A stretch of DNA of 41,874 nt. Origin: Alkalibacter mobilis. Its GTDB lineage: Bacteria; Bacillota; Clostridia; Eubacteriales; Alkalibacteraceae. A program made the translations under genes and the position numbers. The notes under the pieces were generated by a model, which saw nothing but the letters and a program-made list of their open reading frames with translations, did not search any database and was not told where the DNA came from. Position 1 is the stretch's first letter, and every line of letters starts with the position of its first letter. Location: assembly GCF_015594845.1 (NCBI RefSeq), contig NZ_JADNRK010000018.1, positions 1 through 41,874 on the forward strand, written 5' to 3'. Positions 7,873-15,647 of the stretch are shown here, piece by piece.

Positions 7873-8948
7873 TTTGCTGCCCTTTCCTTGTCCAAAGTAT
7901 CCCAAATTCCCCACATGTACATGATACCCAAGGCTCGGTCATACAGACCGTATCCCGGACGACAGGTTTTTTCCTCACCCCAAAGGTGACGACCGTGATC
8001 GGGACGAACATATCCCTGGAAGTCCATTTCATGATAGGCTTTTACTACTTCCACAATGTCCACGTTTCCGTCTTGTGCCCGGTGAGATACTTCGATAAAA
8101 TCACCGTTGTCGTAGATCCGCACGTTTCGTATGTGAGCAAAGTGGATCCTATCGGCGAACTCTCTAATGATGGATGGAATGTCATTAGCTTTGTTTGGTC
8201 CCAAAGAACCTGTGCAAAGTGTCAATCCATTGTATGGGCTATCCACTAGGTCAAGAAATTTTCGAATATGGTCACGGCTTCTAATGATCCTTGGCAGTCC
8301 AAATATAGGCCATGGTGGATCATCCGGATGGATGGCCATCTTTACGTCCACCTCTTCACAAACTGGAATGATTCGCTCAAGGAAATATTTTAAATTTTCG
8401 AAAAGTTTTTCTTCATCGATATCCTTGTATTTGTCAAAAAGTTCTTCAAGCTTGGATAGTCGCTCCGGTTCCCAACCAGGCATGGTTTTGCCGGCTGCTC
8501 CTTTTAAAATCCTATCGACGATATCCTTTGGGTCAAGACCCGTTACAAGTGCCTTCTCATAAAAGAGTGCGTTGCTTCCGTCTTCCAGTTCCTTATAAAG
8601 ATCTGTTCTTGTCCAGTCAAATACAGGCATGAAATTGTAACAGATAACTTTTACTCCTTCTTTTGCCAGTTTTCGGATCGTGTCGATATAAATATCTATA
8701 TATTTATCCCTGTTTTCATTTCCTAATTTAATGTCATCGTGGACATTTACGCTTTCAACTACTTCTCCATTGAATCCTTTTGATTTGATGTGATCCATAG
8801 TTTCCTTGATCCGCTCTTCTTCCCAAACTTCACCTGCTACTTTGTCGTGAAGAGACCAGACTATACCTGTCACGCCAGGTATCTGTCGAATGTGATCCAG
8901 AGTGATGTCGTCGTTGTTGATGCCATACCATCTCCATGTCATTTGCAT
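7869..8948 (-). CDS. uxuA: D-mannonate dehydratase
   Basis: UxuA removes water from D-mannonate to give 2-keto-3-deoxygluconate. The 359-residue protein has the family's opening MQMTWRWYGINND and the ITLDHIRQIPG segment. It also carries the metal-site region MAIHPDDPPWPIFGLPRI (about residues 204-221) and the later HIRNVR and RPDHGRHLWGE motifs. These contain the conserved histidine and cysteine/aspartate ligands for Mn or Fe. Length and motifs are standard, so the enzyme should be active. GGAGG lies 8 bases before the ATG. It follows the zinc dehydrogenase gene by 36 bases and overlaps uxuB by four bases. Confidence 0.95.
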   Translation of the reverse strand: MQMTWRWYGINNDDITLDHIRQIPGVTGIVWSLHDKVAGEVWEEERIKETMDHIKSKGFNGEVVESVNVHDDIKLGNENRDKYIDIYIDTIRKLAKEGVKVICYNFMPVFDWTRTDLYKELEDGSNALFYEKALVTGLDPKDIVDRILKGAAGKTMPGWEPERLSKLEELFDKYKDIDEEKLFENLKYFLERIIPVCEEVDVKMAIHPDDPPWPIFGLPRIIRSRDHIRKFLDLVDSPYNGLTLCTGSLGPNKANDIPSIIREFADRIHFAHIRNVRIYDNGDFIEVSHRAQDGNVDIVEVVKAYHEMDFQGYVRPDHGRHLWGEEKTCRPGYGLYDRALGIMYMWGIWDTLDKERAAK

Positions 8949-8984
8949 GATGAATTCCTCCTTCTCTTTTTATAAAGTTTTAAA

Positions 8985-10007
8985 TTAAAAAGTCAATATG
9001 ACTTTGTTTTTCTTGATATTTTTGTCTTCTATAACTGCCATGGCTTTTTCCACTTCCGTGAAAAGAAAGCTATGGGTAACCAATACTTTCGGATTTAGAA
9101 CTCCTTTGTTGAACAATTCGATGACTTCCGGAAATTTGGAGGTCTGCAGTCTAGATCCCACGATCGTCAATTCCTTTTTAGTTATCAGCAATTGAGGGAT
9201 TTGAGACGGTTCTACATTGAAGCCAAGAACTACGACGCGACCAGCTGGAGAAGTCACCTCCACCGCCTGCTCGAAAGTTCTCAGGGTGCAAGCAGAATCG
9301 ATAGTTACATTTGGCCCTGATCCACCGGTTAGTTCCAACGCTTTTTCTACAACATCCACTTCCATTGGGTTTATAACATAGTCTGCACCCATGGCTTTGG
9401 CTTCTTCCAATCGTTCATTGTCGATATCAGAAACGATACAAGTGGCACCCTTATACTTGGAATACTGAAGGATCCCCATGCCAATGGGACCTGCTCCCAT
9501 TATCAATACAGTTTCTCCGGCTTTAACATCGCCTCTCCATGTGCTTTGTGCTGCAATAGTAAAGGGTTCAACCATGGTAGCCACTTCCCACTCCACGTCG
9601 TTTCCGATGGCGTGGACTTTGCTCTCAGGCAACACCACGTATTCCTGCATGCCACCATCCCGGTGCACGCCCAGTACTTCCAAATTCTCGCATACATTAG
9701 GGCGTCCGCTCTTACATGCATAACACTCTCCACAGTAGAAGATCGGTTCTCCAACTACTCTATCTCCAACAGAGACCTTTGTTACATCATTTCCTATCTC
9801 TACGATCTCACCTGCAAACTCATGTCCTATGATTCGGGGATAAGTAGCCATTGGATTGGTTCCGTGATAGATGTGAACGTCAGATCCACAGATACCCGCC
9901 ACTTTCACACGGATCATTACTTCATCCTGATTTTTGATCTCCGGTTTATCTACTTCTACGATTTGAATTTTTTTCGGTTCAGTAACTTGCACTGCTTTTA
10001 TTTTCAT
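8985..10007 (-). CDS. Zinc-dependent alcohol dehydrogenase, aldonate 5-dehydrogenase type
   Basis: This 340-residue medium-chain dehydrogenase is probably cytoplasmic and NAD-dependent. The catalytic zinc site is visible as GICGSDVH with GHEFAGE, and the structural zinc cysteines as CGECYACKSGRPNVC. The nucleotide-binding GAGPIGMGIL lies at about residue 172. Overall it most resembles the RspB/LgoD/L-gulonate group that oxidises L-galactonate, L-gulonate or L-idonate at carbon 5, yielding tagaturonate, fructuronate or 5-ketogluconate. Sitting between the TRAP importer and uxuAB, a reaction yielding fructuronate for UxuB is the simplest reading. The ribosome site is AAGGAGA. Sorbitol or threonine dehydrogenase activity is less likely given the context. 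Confidence 0.8.
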   Translation of the reverse strand: MKIKAVQVTEPKKIQIVEVDKPEIKNQDEVMIRVKVAGICGSDVHIYHGTNPMATYPRIIGHEFAGEIVEIGNDVTKVSVGDRVVGEPIFYCGECYACKSGRPNVCENLEVLGVHRDGGMQEYVVLPESKVHAIGNDVEWEVATMVEPFTIAAQSTWRGDVKAGETVLIMGAGPIGMGILQYSKYKGATCIVSDIDNERLEEAKAMGADYVINPMEVDVVEKALELTGGSGPNVTIDSACTLRTFEQAVEVTSPAGRVVVLGFNVEPSQIPQLLITKKELTIVGSRLQTSKFPEVIELFNKGVLNPKVLVTHSFLFTEVEKAMAVIEDKNIKKNKVILTF

Positions 10008-10030
10008 CGTTAATCTCCTTAGCTTATTAA

Positions 10031-11305
10031 TTATTTGATCAAACCTGGCAAGAACATGCTGATGGCCGGCACGAAACTAACCAGCATCAAAACTGCCAAG
10101 CTGACCAGCAAGAACGGTATTACAGCTTTTGATAATTTGACCAAGCCCACGTCTGCGATCCCGCCAGCAACGAACAAACATACACCAACTGGTGGAGTGG
10201 TAAGTCCGATAACCAGGTTCAATACGGCCATTACGCCAAATTGGATCGGATCCATGCCTACGCTCACTGCTACAGGCAACAACACCGGGAACAAAATGAT
10301 CAATGCTGCGATGGTTTCCATAAAGGTTCCAACAAACAACAACAACAGGTTTAGAAGTAAAATAACTATGATCGGATTTGTTGAGATTGATAAAATACCT
10401 TGTGCTATCATCTGAGGTATCTGTTCACTGGCTAGTATCCAGGCAAACAAGTTGGCAAAACCAACCAGTATCATGATGGCTGCCGACATTTTAATAGAGT
10501 CGATGATGGCTCCTGGTATCTGCTTTAATTTCAAATCCTTGTATACAAATAAACCTACAATTACCGCATATACAACGGCCATGATGGATGCTTCCGTAGG
10601 AGTAAACACGCCACTTAAAATACCCACCAAAATCAATGCGGTCAGACCGATTGCCCAGATGGCGTCTTTAAATGAACGAAGGATAAATCCAATGGATTTT
10701 CGCTCACCTTTTGGATGATTACGCTTGATGCTGATTATATAAGAGACGACCATCATGGAAACCCCTAATAGGATGCCTGGCAAGGCCCCTGCTAAAAACA
10801 ATTTTCCGACAGAAATTCCAGTCAGGGTTCCAGCTATGATCATGGGCAAACTAGGGGGAATTATTGGGCCGACAGTTGAAGATGATGCGGTAACTGCTGC
10901 AGAAAAATCCGCTTCATATCCTTCTTCTTTCATGGCCGGGATCAGCATGGCGCCGATGCTGGCCGTATCAGCCAAGGCCGTACCGGAAATTCCTGCAAAA
11001 AGCATGGACGCTCCGATATTGGCTAGGGACAATCCGCCTCGTATGTGACCCAGTATTGAATTTGCAAAATCAATAATCCGCTTGGTGATCCCCCCCGTGT
11101 TCATCAGATTTCCCGCAAGAATAAATCCGGGGATACTGACCAATGTGAAGGAATCCAGTCCTGCGTACATTTTTTGTGCCATGATCGTCAATGGAATGTC
11201 TTCCAAAAGCAAATATATAAGCGAGGAAGTTCCTAAAGAAAAGGCTACAGGCAGCCCAAAGAATATCAGTATGATAAATGAAACAAACAAAATAATTGCG
11301 GTCAT
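10031..11305 (-). CDS. dctM: TRAP transporter large membrane subunit (DctM), sugar-acid island 1
   Basis: This is the cation-coupled transport subunit of a tripartite (TRAP) importer in the cell membrane. The 424-residue protein is almost wholly hydrophobic with about 12 helices. It carries the family signatures IPGFILAGNLMNTGGI near residue 57, AGISGTALADTASIGAMLIP near 102 and the late LTTPPVGVCLFV. The start codon overlaps the dctQ stop as ATGA, with GAGGTGG upstream, so translation is coupled. Genes immediately downstream convert aldonates or uronates, so the cargo is most likely a hexuronate or hexonate. Confidence 0.93.
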   Translation of the reverse strand: MTAIILFVSFIILIFFGLPVAFSLGTSSLIYLLLEDIPLTIMAQKMYAGLDSFTLVSIPGFILAGNLMNTGGITKRIIDFANSILGHIRGGLSLANIGASMLFAGISGTALADTASIGAMLIPAMKEEGYEADFSAAVTASSSTVGPIIPPSLPMIIAGTLTGISVGKLFLAGALPGILLGVSMMVVSYIISIKRNHPKGERKSIGFILRSFKDAIWAIGLTALILVGILSGVFTPTEASIMAVVYAVIVGLFVYKDLKLKQIPGAIIDSIKMSAAIMILVGFANLFAWILASEQIPQMIAQGILSISTNPIIVILLLNLLLLFVGTFMETIAALIILFPVLLPVAVSVGMDPIQFGVMAVLNLVIGLTTPPVGVCLFVAGGIADVGLVKLSKAVIPFLLVSLAVLMLVSFVPAISMFLPGLIK

Positions 11306-11787
11306 GCTGCGCCACCTCTTTTCTTAAAATCTCGCATGTAATGATATAGATTGACTATGCTGTACAATAAAATAAACAGACTGGCTACGGTTATAGTGGC
11401 GTGGGCAACTGACATGGGGAATCCCAATGTAGCTGACATCTGGCTTTGCCCAATTTTTACAAAGGCTATGGACTCTTTAAACACTATGGCAAAAAGTCCA
11501 ATTGTTACGATGTGTATTATTATCTCAAAAATATTCCGTACTTTCCTGGACAACACGTTGAGAAGAATATCCACGTTAACGAATTCTTCATGCTTCATGG
11601 CCAAGGGTGCACCAAATGCCACTGCAACTTTAAACAGAAATCTGGATCCTTCTTCCGTCCATACCAAAGTAACACCAGGAATCAAAAATCGGGTGATGAC
11701 TTGCAACATCACTGTAACAATCAACGACCCAAAAGATAAAAGTGTGCCTGCTCTTAAAATTTTTTCAAGAATGTCATTTTTTTTCAT
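11302..11787 (-). CDS. dctQ: TRAP transporter small membrane subunit (DctQ), sugar-acid island 1
   Basis: DctQ is the small four-helix partner of DctM. Segments near residues 15-35, 50-70, 85-110 and 125-150, and the motif RFLIPGVTLVWTEEGSRF with its conserved WTEE, identify the family. The start is uncertain. A strong GGAGGG lies far upstream of the ATG at 11787 used here. The open frame extends to 11874 and contains a TTG at 11799. I prefer 11787 because the protein then starts MKKNDILEK, as in the homologue at 28478. Confidence 0.85.
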   Translation of the reverse strand: MKKNDILEKILRAGTLLSFGSLIVTVMLQVITRFLIPGVTLVWTEEGSRFLFKVAVAFGAPLAMKHEEFVNVDILLNVLSRKVRNIFEIIIHIVTIGLFAIVFKESIAFVKIGQSQMSATLGFPMSVAHATITVASLFILLYSIVNLYHYMRDFKKRGGAA

Positions 11788-11897
11788 TTTTCTTGACAAT
11801 GAAATCTTTACTTGTCGTAAAGATCTATTGCGCCCTCCTTTCGATGTTGATTTTATATAACATACCTTTGGCAAAAGTATGCTTGATTTGAAATAGG

Positions 11898-11926
11898 ATA
11901 GGATACCTCAAGGTGAGGTATCCTAT
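11898..11926 (-). other. 13-bp perfect hairpin between dctP and dctQ
   Basis: Arms 11898-11910 and 11914-11926 (core AGGATACCTCA) form a perfect stem with a 3-base loop but no T-run after it. In this position it more likely stabilises the dctP mRNA 3' end or causes partial termination, raising binding-protein output over the membrane subunits. A second hairpin of the same size lies at the equivalent place in the other TRAP operon. Confidence 0.6.
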
Positions 11927-11945
11927 GAAAATCACTTATTTCGGT

Positions 11946-12986
11946 CTATTTTCCTGCTTCTACGATTCTATTGTAAATATCAAGTTGAGTTTCATTCAAG
12001 AACTCTTCTACGGCTGGTGCCATAGCCGCACGGAATGCTTCCTTGTCTACATCCGAGTTGATGGTCATGCCACGATCTTGAAGTTCTTGTTTGTATCTTG
12101 CGATTTCTTCTTCCAACAATCCGTCTCCGAAAGCTTGTGCTTCTGCTGCGGCTTCCATTACGGCTGTTTTATTTGATTCTGTCAATTCATTGAACTGCTC
12201 TTCTCCAACAAGTACGTATATCCAACCGTAAACGTGCTCTGTTTCGTTAACATACTTTTGTACTTCATTGAAGTTTGCAGAGTGGATCAAGTCGTAAGGA
12301 TTTTCCTGTCCGCTGATGACGTTTTGCTGCAGTGCAGTAAACACTTCACTAAATGCCATAACTTGTGGGCTTGCTCCTGCTGCTTTCCAAGCTTCTACAA
12401 ATAATGGTACATTTGGGACTCTCATTTTGAATCCTGCCAAGTCTGCCGGTGTGCTGATAGGCTCATTGGAAGTCAGGTTTCTCGGTGCACGTACATGATA
12501 GTACAATGGAACCAAACCAACTTTTTCAGTGATCTCTGCTTCTATTTCTCTACCGATTTCTCCCTCAACTATACTTCTCATGTGCGCCTCATCGTTGAAC
12601 GCGTACGGTACGGCCATCATGGCTGCAGTAGGTGCCCAGTTTTGCATGGATTCACCTGATATAACCATATCGGCTGCTCGAGTTTGTATCATGTTGATAG
12701 TATCGATTTCATTACCTAAAGACTCATTTGGGTACACTTTAATGGTAATCTGACCATCAGTCTTTTCATCTACCAATTTAGCAAATTCAAGAGCTGTCAA
12801 ATTCCAAATGTGTGTGTCATTGCCCAAGTGACCAAGTTTCCATTCGATGCTTTGTACTTCGTCTCCGCCACCTTCGTTATCTCCATTAGTGTCGTCGCCG
12901 GAAGTGTCCCCTCCGCCACAACCGATGAAAACAGTCAAGGACAACAAAAGAACCAATAACAGTGCCAAAAATCTTGTTTTTTTCAT
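11946..12986 (-). CDS. dctP: TRAP transporter substrate-binding lipoprotein (DctP), sugar-acid island 1
   Basis: This is the extracellular solute receptor of the TRAP importer. A lysine start and hydrophobic stretch lead to a lipobox ending at cysteine 23 (TVFIGC), followed by a Gly/Asp-rich spacer. The binding domain follows from about residue 46. Conserved features are IKVYPNESLGNEIDTINMIQ near 82, the carboxylate-binding arginine region AGFKMRVPNVPLF near 185, and EVFTALQQNVISGQENPYD near 220. It is a member of the DctP/SiaP-like COG1638 group, which binds organic acids including uronates and aldonates. It is the first gene of the operon, with a GGGGAG ribosome site and a regulated promoter upstream. 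Confidence 0.92.
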   Translation of the reverse strand: MKKTRFLALLLVLLLSLTVFIGCGGGDTSGDDTNGDNEGGGDEVQSIEWKLGHLGNDTHIWNLTALEFAKLVDEKTDGQITIKVYPNESLGNEIDTINMIQTRAADMVISGESMQNWAPTAAMMAVPYAFNDEAHMRSIVEGEIGREIEAEITEKVGLVPLYYHVRAPRNLTSNEPISTPADLAGFKMRVPNVPLFVEAWKAAGASPQVMAFSEVFTALQQNVISGQENPYDLIHSANFNEVQKYVNETEHVYGWIYVLVGEEQFNELTESNKTAVMEAAAEAQAFGDGLLEEEIARYKQELQDRGMTINSDVDKEAFRAAMAPAVEEFLNETQLDIYNRIVEAGK

Positions 12987-13042
12987 TTTTTTCTCCCCTT
13001 TTCAATTAGAATACTTTATTCTTTTTTGATGCTAGCAGTCGC

Positions 13043-13059
13043 CAAAACAAATTGTTTTG
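13043..13059. promoter_or_regulatory. 17-bp palindrome in the dctP leader
   Basis: CAAAACAAATTGTTTTG is a perfect inverted repeat around a central A. It overlaps the left edge of the cre site and lies about 20-35 bases downstream of the predicted transcription start. It has the same length and symmetry as the palindrome at eda (6140-6156) but differs in sequence. The IclR regulator is a possible binder. Confidence 0.45.
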
Positions 13060-13071
13060 CAAACGCTTGCA
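13058..13071. promoter_or_regulatory. Catabolite-responsive element (cre) in the dctP leader
   Basis: TGCAAACGCTTGCA fits the CcpA consensus TGNAANCGNNNNCA on both strands. It sits just downstream of the predicted start of transcription, the usual position for CcpA roadblock repression. Preferred sugars should therefore shut off this operon. Confidence 0.75.
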
Positions 13072-13084
13072 CATCATTAACGCC

Positions 13085-13114
13085 ATACTACCATACTAGT
13101 ATATCTGGTGTCAA
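13085..13114 (-). promoter_or_regulatory. Promoter of the TRAP-adh-uxuAB operon with an overlapping GntR operator
   Basis: On the minus strand, TTGACA (13114-13109) and TAGTAT (13090-13085) are separated by 18 bases. The 16-base sequence ATACTACCATACTAGT (13085-13100) covers the -10 box and spacer. It recurs exactly at 13998-14013, at the same position relative to the gntR promoter. This marks it as the binding site of the nearby GntR repressor. Confidence 0.75.
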
Positions 13115-13197
13115 TAGGCTTTACGTAAACGTGTACATTTTTTACGACAGCCAATTCTTGTATACTCTTGCTCATATACAATTAATCATATAAAAAT

Positions 13198-13238
13198 AAA
13201 TACCGACTCCCAATGTTTTTGGCTAGACGGTATTTTCT
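13198..13238 (-). terminator. Probable terminator after gntR
   Basis: The imperfect inverted repeat AATACCGTCTAGCC / GGGAGTCGGTATT lies 10-40 bases after the gntR stop. It is followed on the minus strand by a T-rich run. Confidence 0.55.
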
Positions 13239-13246
13239 CACGTTTT

Positions 13247-13960
13247 TCAATCATCTTTGGTTTTAAAATACTCCGGGTAACGCTTCTGCAATTCTATTTG
13301 GTCAGTCAATATCTTTTCAACATGCTTGCCTACCACTTGTTCCGCGCTTTTAAAATCTTTGGAAACTATTGACTCGTAAATTGCCACATGCTGATCAAAT
13401 ACAGTCTCAAGATTATGATAAAGTTCAAAACTAAGGAGCCTTACCCGTTTGTATTGGGTATTTACCTGTTCTATGACTTCCCAGCTCCTGGACTTGTTAC
13501 ATGCCTTAAAGATCAATTTGTGAAAAGCTTCGTCTTCATCCAAAAATGCTTCATACTGCTTGTTGTCGATATATTTTCGCTGCAGCTTCAAACTTTTTTC
13601 CAGGTCTTTGATGTAATTTTCATCCAGGCCTTGAACTGCGATTTCCATCACAGACTTCTCCAGGCTTCCCCGAATAAAGCGTGCCTCCTCGACTTGATCC
13701 AAGTCTATTTTGGAAATATAAGTCCCTCTTTGAGGCAGGATATACAACACCCCTTCTTGGGAAAGCTTGATGAAAGCTTCCCTCACCGGGGTACGGCTTA
13801 ACTCCAGCATATCAGCGATTTCTTTTTCACTGATCCTGTCACCGGGTTTTATGTTTAAATTGATTATGTTTTTCTTTAACGTCTTATATACGTATTCGCC
13901 TACTGACTGGCTGTTTTCCTTCTTGGCTTTTTCCAGAACTACTATGGGAATCTCCTCCAT
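13247..13960 (-). CDS. GntR/FadR-family repressor of the hexuronate operon
   Basis: This 237-residue regulator has an N-terminal winged helix (about residues 20-85, with EKEIADMLELSRTPVREAFIKLSQEG). A helical FCD ligand-binding domain (about 95-220) follows, with the metal-ligand pattern D-x3-H seen as DEDEAFHKLIF. It is the family of UxuR, ExuR and LgoR, which sense hexuronate intermediates. The ATG used overlaps a GGAGGAG, so translation may start within that motif or from a weak upstream site; no better in-frame start is visible. It lies divergent in function but on the same strand as the dctP operon. Identical 16-base sites occur at its own promoter and at dctP, so autorepression is likely. 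Confidence 0.88.
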   Translation of the reverse strand: MEEIPIVVLEKAKKENSQSVGEYVYKTLKKNIINLNIKPGDRISEKEIADMLELSRTPVREAFIKLSQEGVLYILPQRGTYISKIDLDQVEEARFIRGSLEKSVMEIAVQGLDENYIKDLEKSLKLQRKYIDNKQYEAFLDEDEAFHKLIFKACNKSRSWEVIEQVNTQYKRVRLLSFELYHNLETVFDQHVAIYESIVSKDFKSAEQVVGKHVEKILTDQIELQKRYPEYFKTKDD

Positions 13961-13997
13961 TCGGTTCGGCTATTTGCCGATTCCAATTTACAGAAAA

Positions 13998-14026
13998 ATA
14001 CTACCATACTAGTTCTTACTAGTCAA
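13998..14026 (-). promoter_or_regulatory. gntR promoter with operator identical to that at dctP
   Basis: TTGACT (14026-14021) and TAGTAT (14003-13998) have a 17-base spacer. ATACTACCATACTAGT at 13998-14013 covers the -10 box and is an exact copy of the sequence at 13085-13100. A further ACTAGT half lies at 14018-14023. Confidence 0.75.
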
Positions 14027-14042
14027 TCATCTTAATCGAACC

Positions 14043-14411
14043 TTAATTTACCGCATTCATTATTTCTTTTGTCGATATAACATCTACTCCTAGTCCGGCT
14101 ACATCTGACAGTATGATTTGTCCTGATGCGATGGGTGCAGTACATGTCACTTTCTTTATCTCTTTCATGACATCAAATATCCTATCTTTTGGTATAGGCT
14201 CAGTCAACCTCACACTTACTAATTGTATATCTCCATTTTTTACCAATACAGATGTGGCTATGTTTCGATGCGGATCGTTTAATTCTTGATATGCAAATTT
14301 TTCTCCTCGCGGACAACGCGCTCCTTCAAGAGAAGCTATTTCATTGTTTGCAACTTCAACTTTCAGTTTGCATCCGTTTGGGCAAAGAATGCAAGTCATG
14401 CGTTTTATCAT
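14043..14411 (-). CDS. DUF1667 cysteine-rich protein, GlpABC-like operon
   Basis: This 122-residue protein has two cysteine pairs near its N-terminus, CILCPNGC and GARCPRG, which probably bind an iron-sulfur cluster or zinc. It belongs to DUF1667, found in Firmicutes as the third gene behind two flavoproteins related to glycerol-3-phosphate dehydrogenase. There it is thought to serve as an electron-transfer partner in place of GlpC. The start overlaps the preceding stop as ATGA, so it is co-translated. The specific role is not established. Confidence 0.85.
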   Translation of the reverse strand: MIKRMTCILCPNGCKLKVEVANNEIASLEGARCPRGEKFAYQELNDPHRNIATSVLVKNGDIQLVSVRLTEPIPKDRIFDVMKEIKKVTCTAPIASGQIILSDVAGLGVDVISTKEIMNAVN

Positions 14412-15646
14412 CCCACTGACACCTCCAAAGCTTTATTTGACCAAAGAGAGTCCGCATCTAATGTAATCTGTATCATCTCTGCGGGCAGTGCTTCCTCTAT
14501 ACATTTTGAATTTATGATTTTTCCCTCTTGCCTCACTAATATCCTGATATTTTCCTGAGGCCTTTTAACCCGCATAGATATTACGGCTTCTTGATTCAAA
14601 GCGATCTTTTGCGGCAAAACATATGTTAAACCGTCTCCTAAATTTACATCAATCAATGTTTTTTTCTCATCCTCGGAATTCAAATAGGCCACCACACCTT
14701 TTACCAACCTTTCTGCCTCTAATGATACGTAGTCCACAAGGTCGTGGACATGAAGTACATTACCTGCAGCAAATATGCCCGGTATGGTCGTTTGGTAATT
14801 GGTATCTACCACCGGCCCTTTGGTCCTTGGATCCAACTCCACTCCAGCCATTTTCGATAATTCATTCTCAGGTATAAGACCTACAGAAAGAACCAATGTG
14901 TCACAGGGATAGTATTTTTCAGTTCCTGGAATCATTTCCATATTTTCATCCACTTCAGAAACCGTAACCCCTTCCAATCGCTTGCCACCATGGATCTTTG
15001 TTACGGTGCGGGAAAGATGCAGAGGGATTTCAAAGTCGTTAAGGCATTGCTCCACGTTTCTCTCCAATCCACTTGGATACGGAAGGATCTCAAAAACTCC
15101 CTCGACTTTTGCACCTTCCAATGTCAATCTTCTGGCCATGATCAATCCGATGTCGCCGGAACCCAGTATCACCACATTTTTTCCGACCATGGTGTTATAT
15201 AGATTGATATATGACTGGGCCACTCCTGCAGTATAGACACCAGCCGGCCGCTCCCCCGGTATTTGAAGAGCACCCCGGGTACGTTCCCTACATCCCATAG
15301 ACAGTACGACCCCATCGGCTTTCCAAGTATGCAATCCTTCCTTTGATGCAGCTCGGATCACATGTTCATTTGTGATCTCAAGAACCGTAGTCTCGGTTAT
15401 ATAAGGGATTTTTCTTTTTTTTACTTCTTGAATAAATCTGTCTGCATATTCCGGACCACTTAAGGATTCTTTAAATCGAGTCATCCCAAATCCGTCATGG
15501 ATGCACTGGCGAAGTATCCCACCCAGTTTTTTTTCCCTCTCTATAATCAACAGATCCTTTATGCCCATATCGTAAAGGGCCACAGCTGCAGCCAGACCTG
15601 CCGGTCCACCACCTACGATGACCACTTGCTTTAGAGTTTCGTTCAT
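14408..15646 (-). CDS. FAD-dependent pyridine nucleotide-disulfide-type oxidoreductase (second flavoprotein)
   Basis: This 412-residue flavoprotein has an N-terminal FAD loop VVIVGGGPAGLAAA and a second dinucleotide loop VVILGSGDIGLIMARRL near residue 160. A late FAD motif, IPGIFAAGNVLHVHDLVD, lies near residue 295. In clostridial GlpA-type operons this protein accompanies the dehydrogenase and is expected to pass electrons between it and NAD or another acceptor. I set the start at the ATG at 15646, which has GGGAGGG upstream and lies one base after the previous stop. A start at 15691 would overlap the preceding gene by 44 bases without a ribosome site. Confidence 0.88.
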   Translation of the reverse strand: MNETLKQVVIVGGGPAGLAAAVALYDMGIKDLLIIEREKKLGGILRQCIHDGFGMTRFKESLSGPEYADRFIQEVKKRKIPYITETTVLEITNEHVIRAASKEGLHTWKADGVVLSMGCRERTRGALQIPGERPAGVYTAGVAQSYINLYNTMVGKNVVILGSGDIGLIMARRLTLEGAKVEGVFEILPYPSGLERNVEQCLNDFEIPLHLSRTVTKIHGGKRLEGVTVSEVDENMEMIPGTEKYYPCDTLVLSVGLIPENELSKMAGVELDPRTKGPVVDTNYQTTIPGIFAAGNVLHVHDLVDYVSLEAERLVKGVVAYLNSEDEKKTLIDVNLGDGLTYVLPQKIALNQEAVISMRVKRPQENIRILVRQEGKIINSKCIEEALPAEMIQITLDADSLWSNKALEVSVG

Positions 15647-15647
15647 T

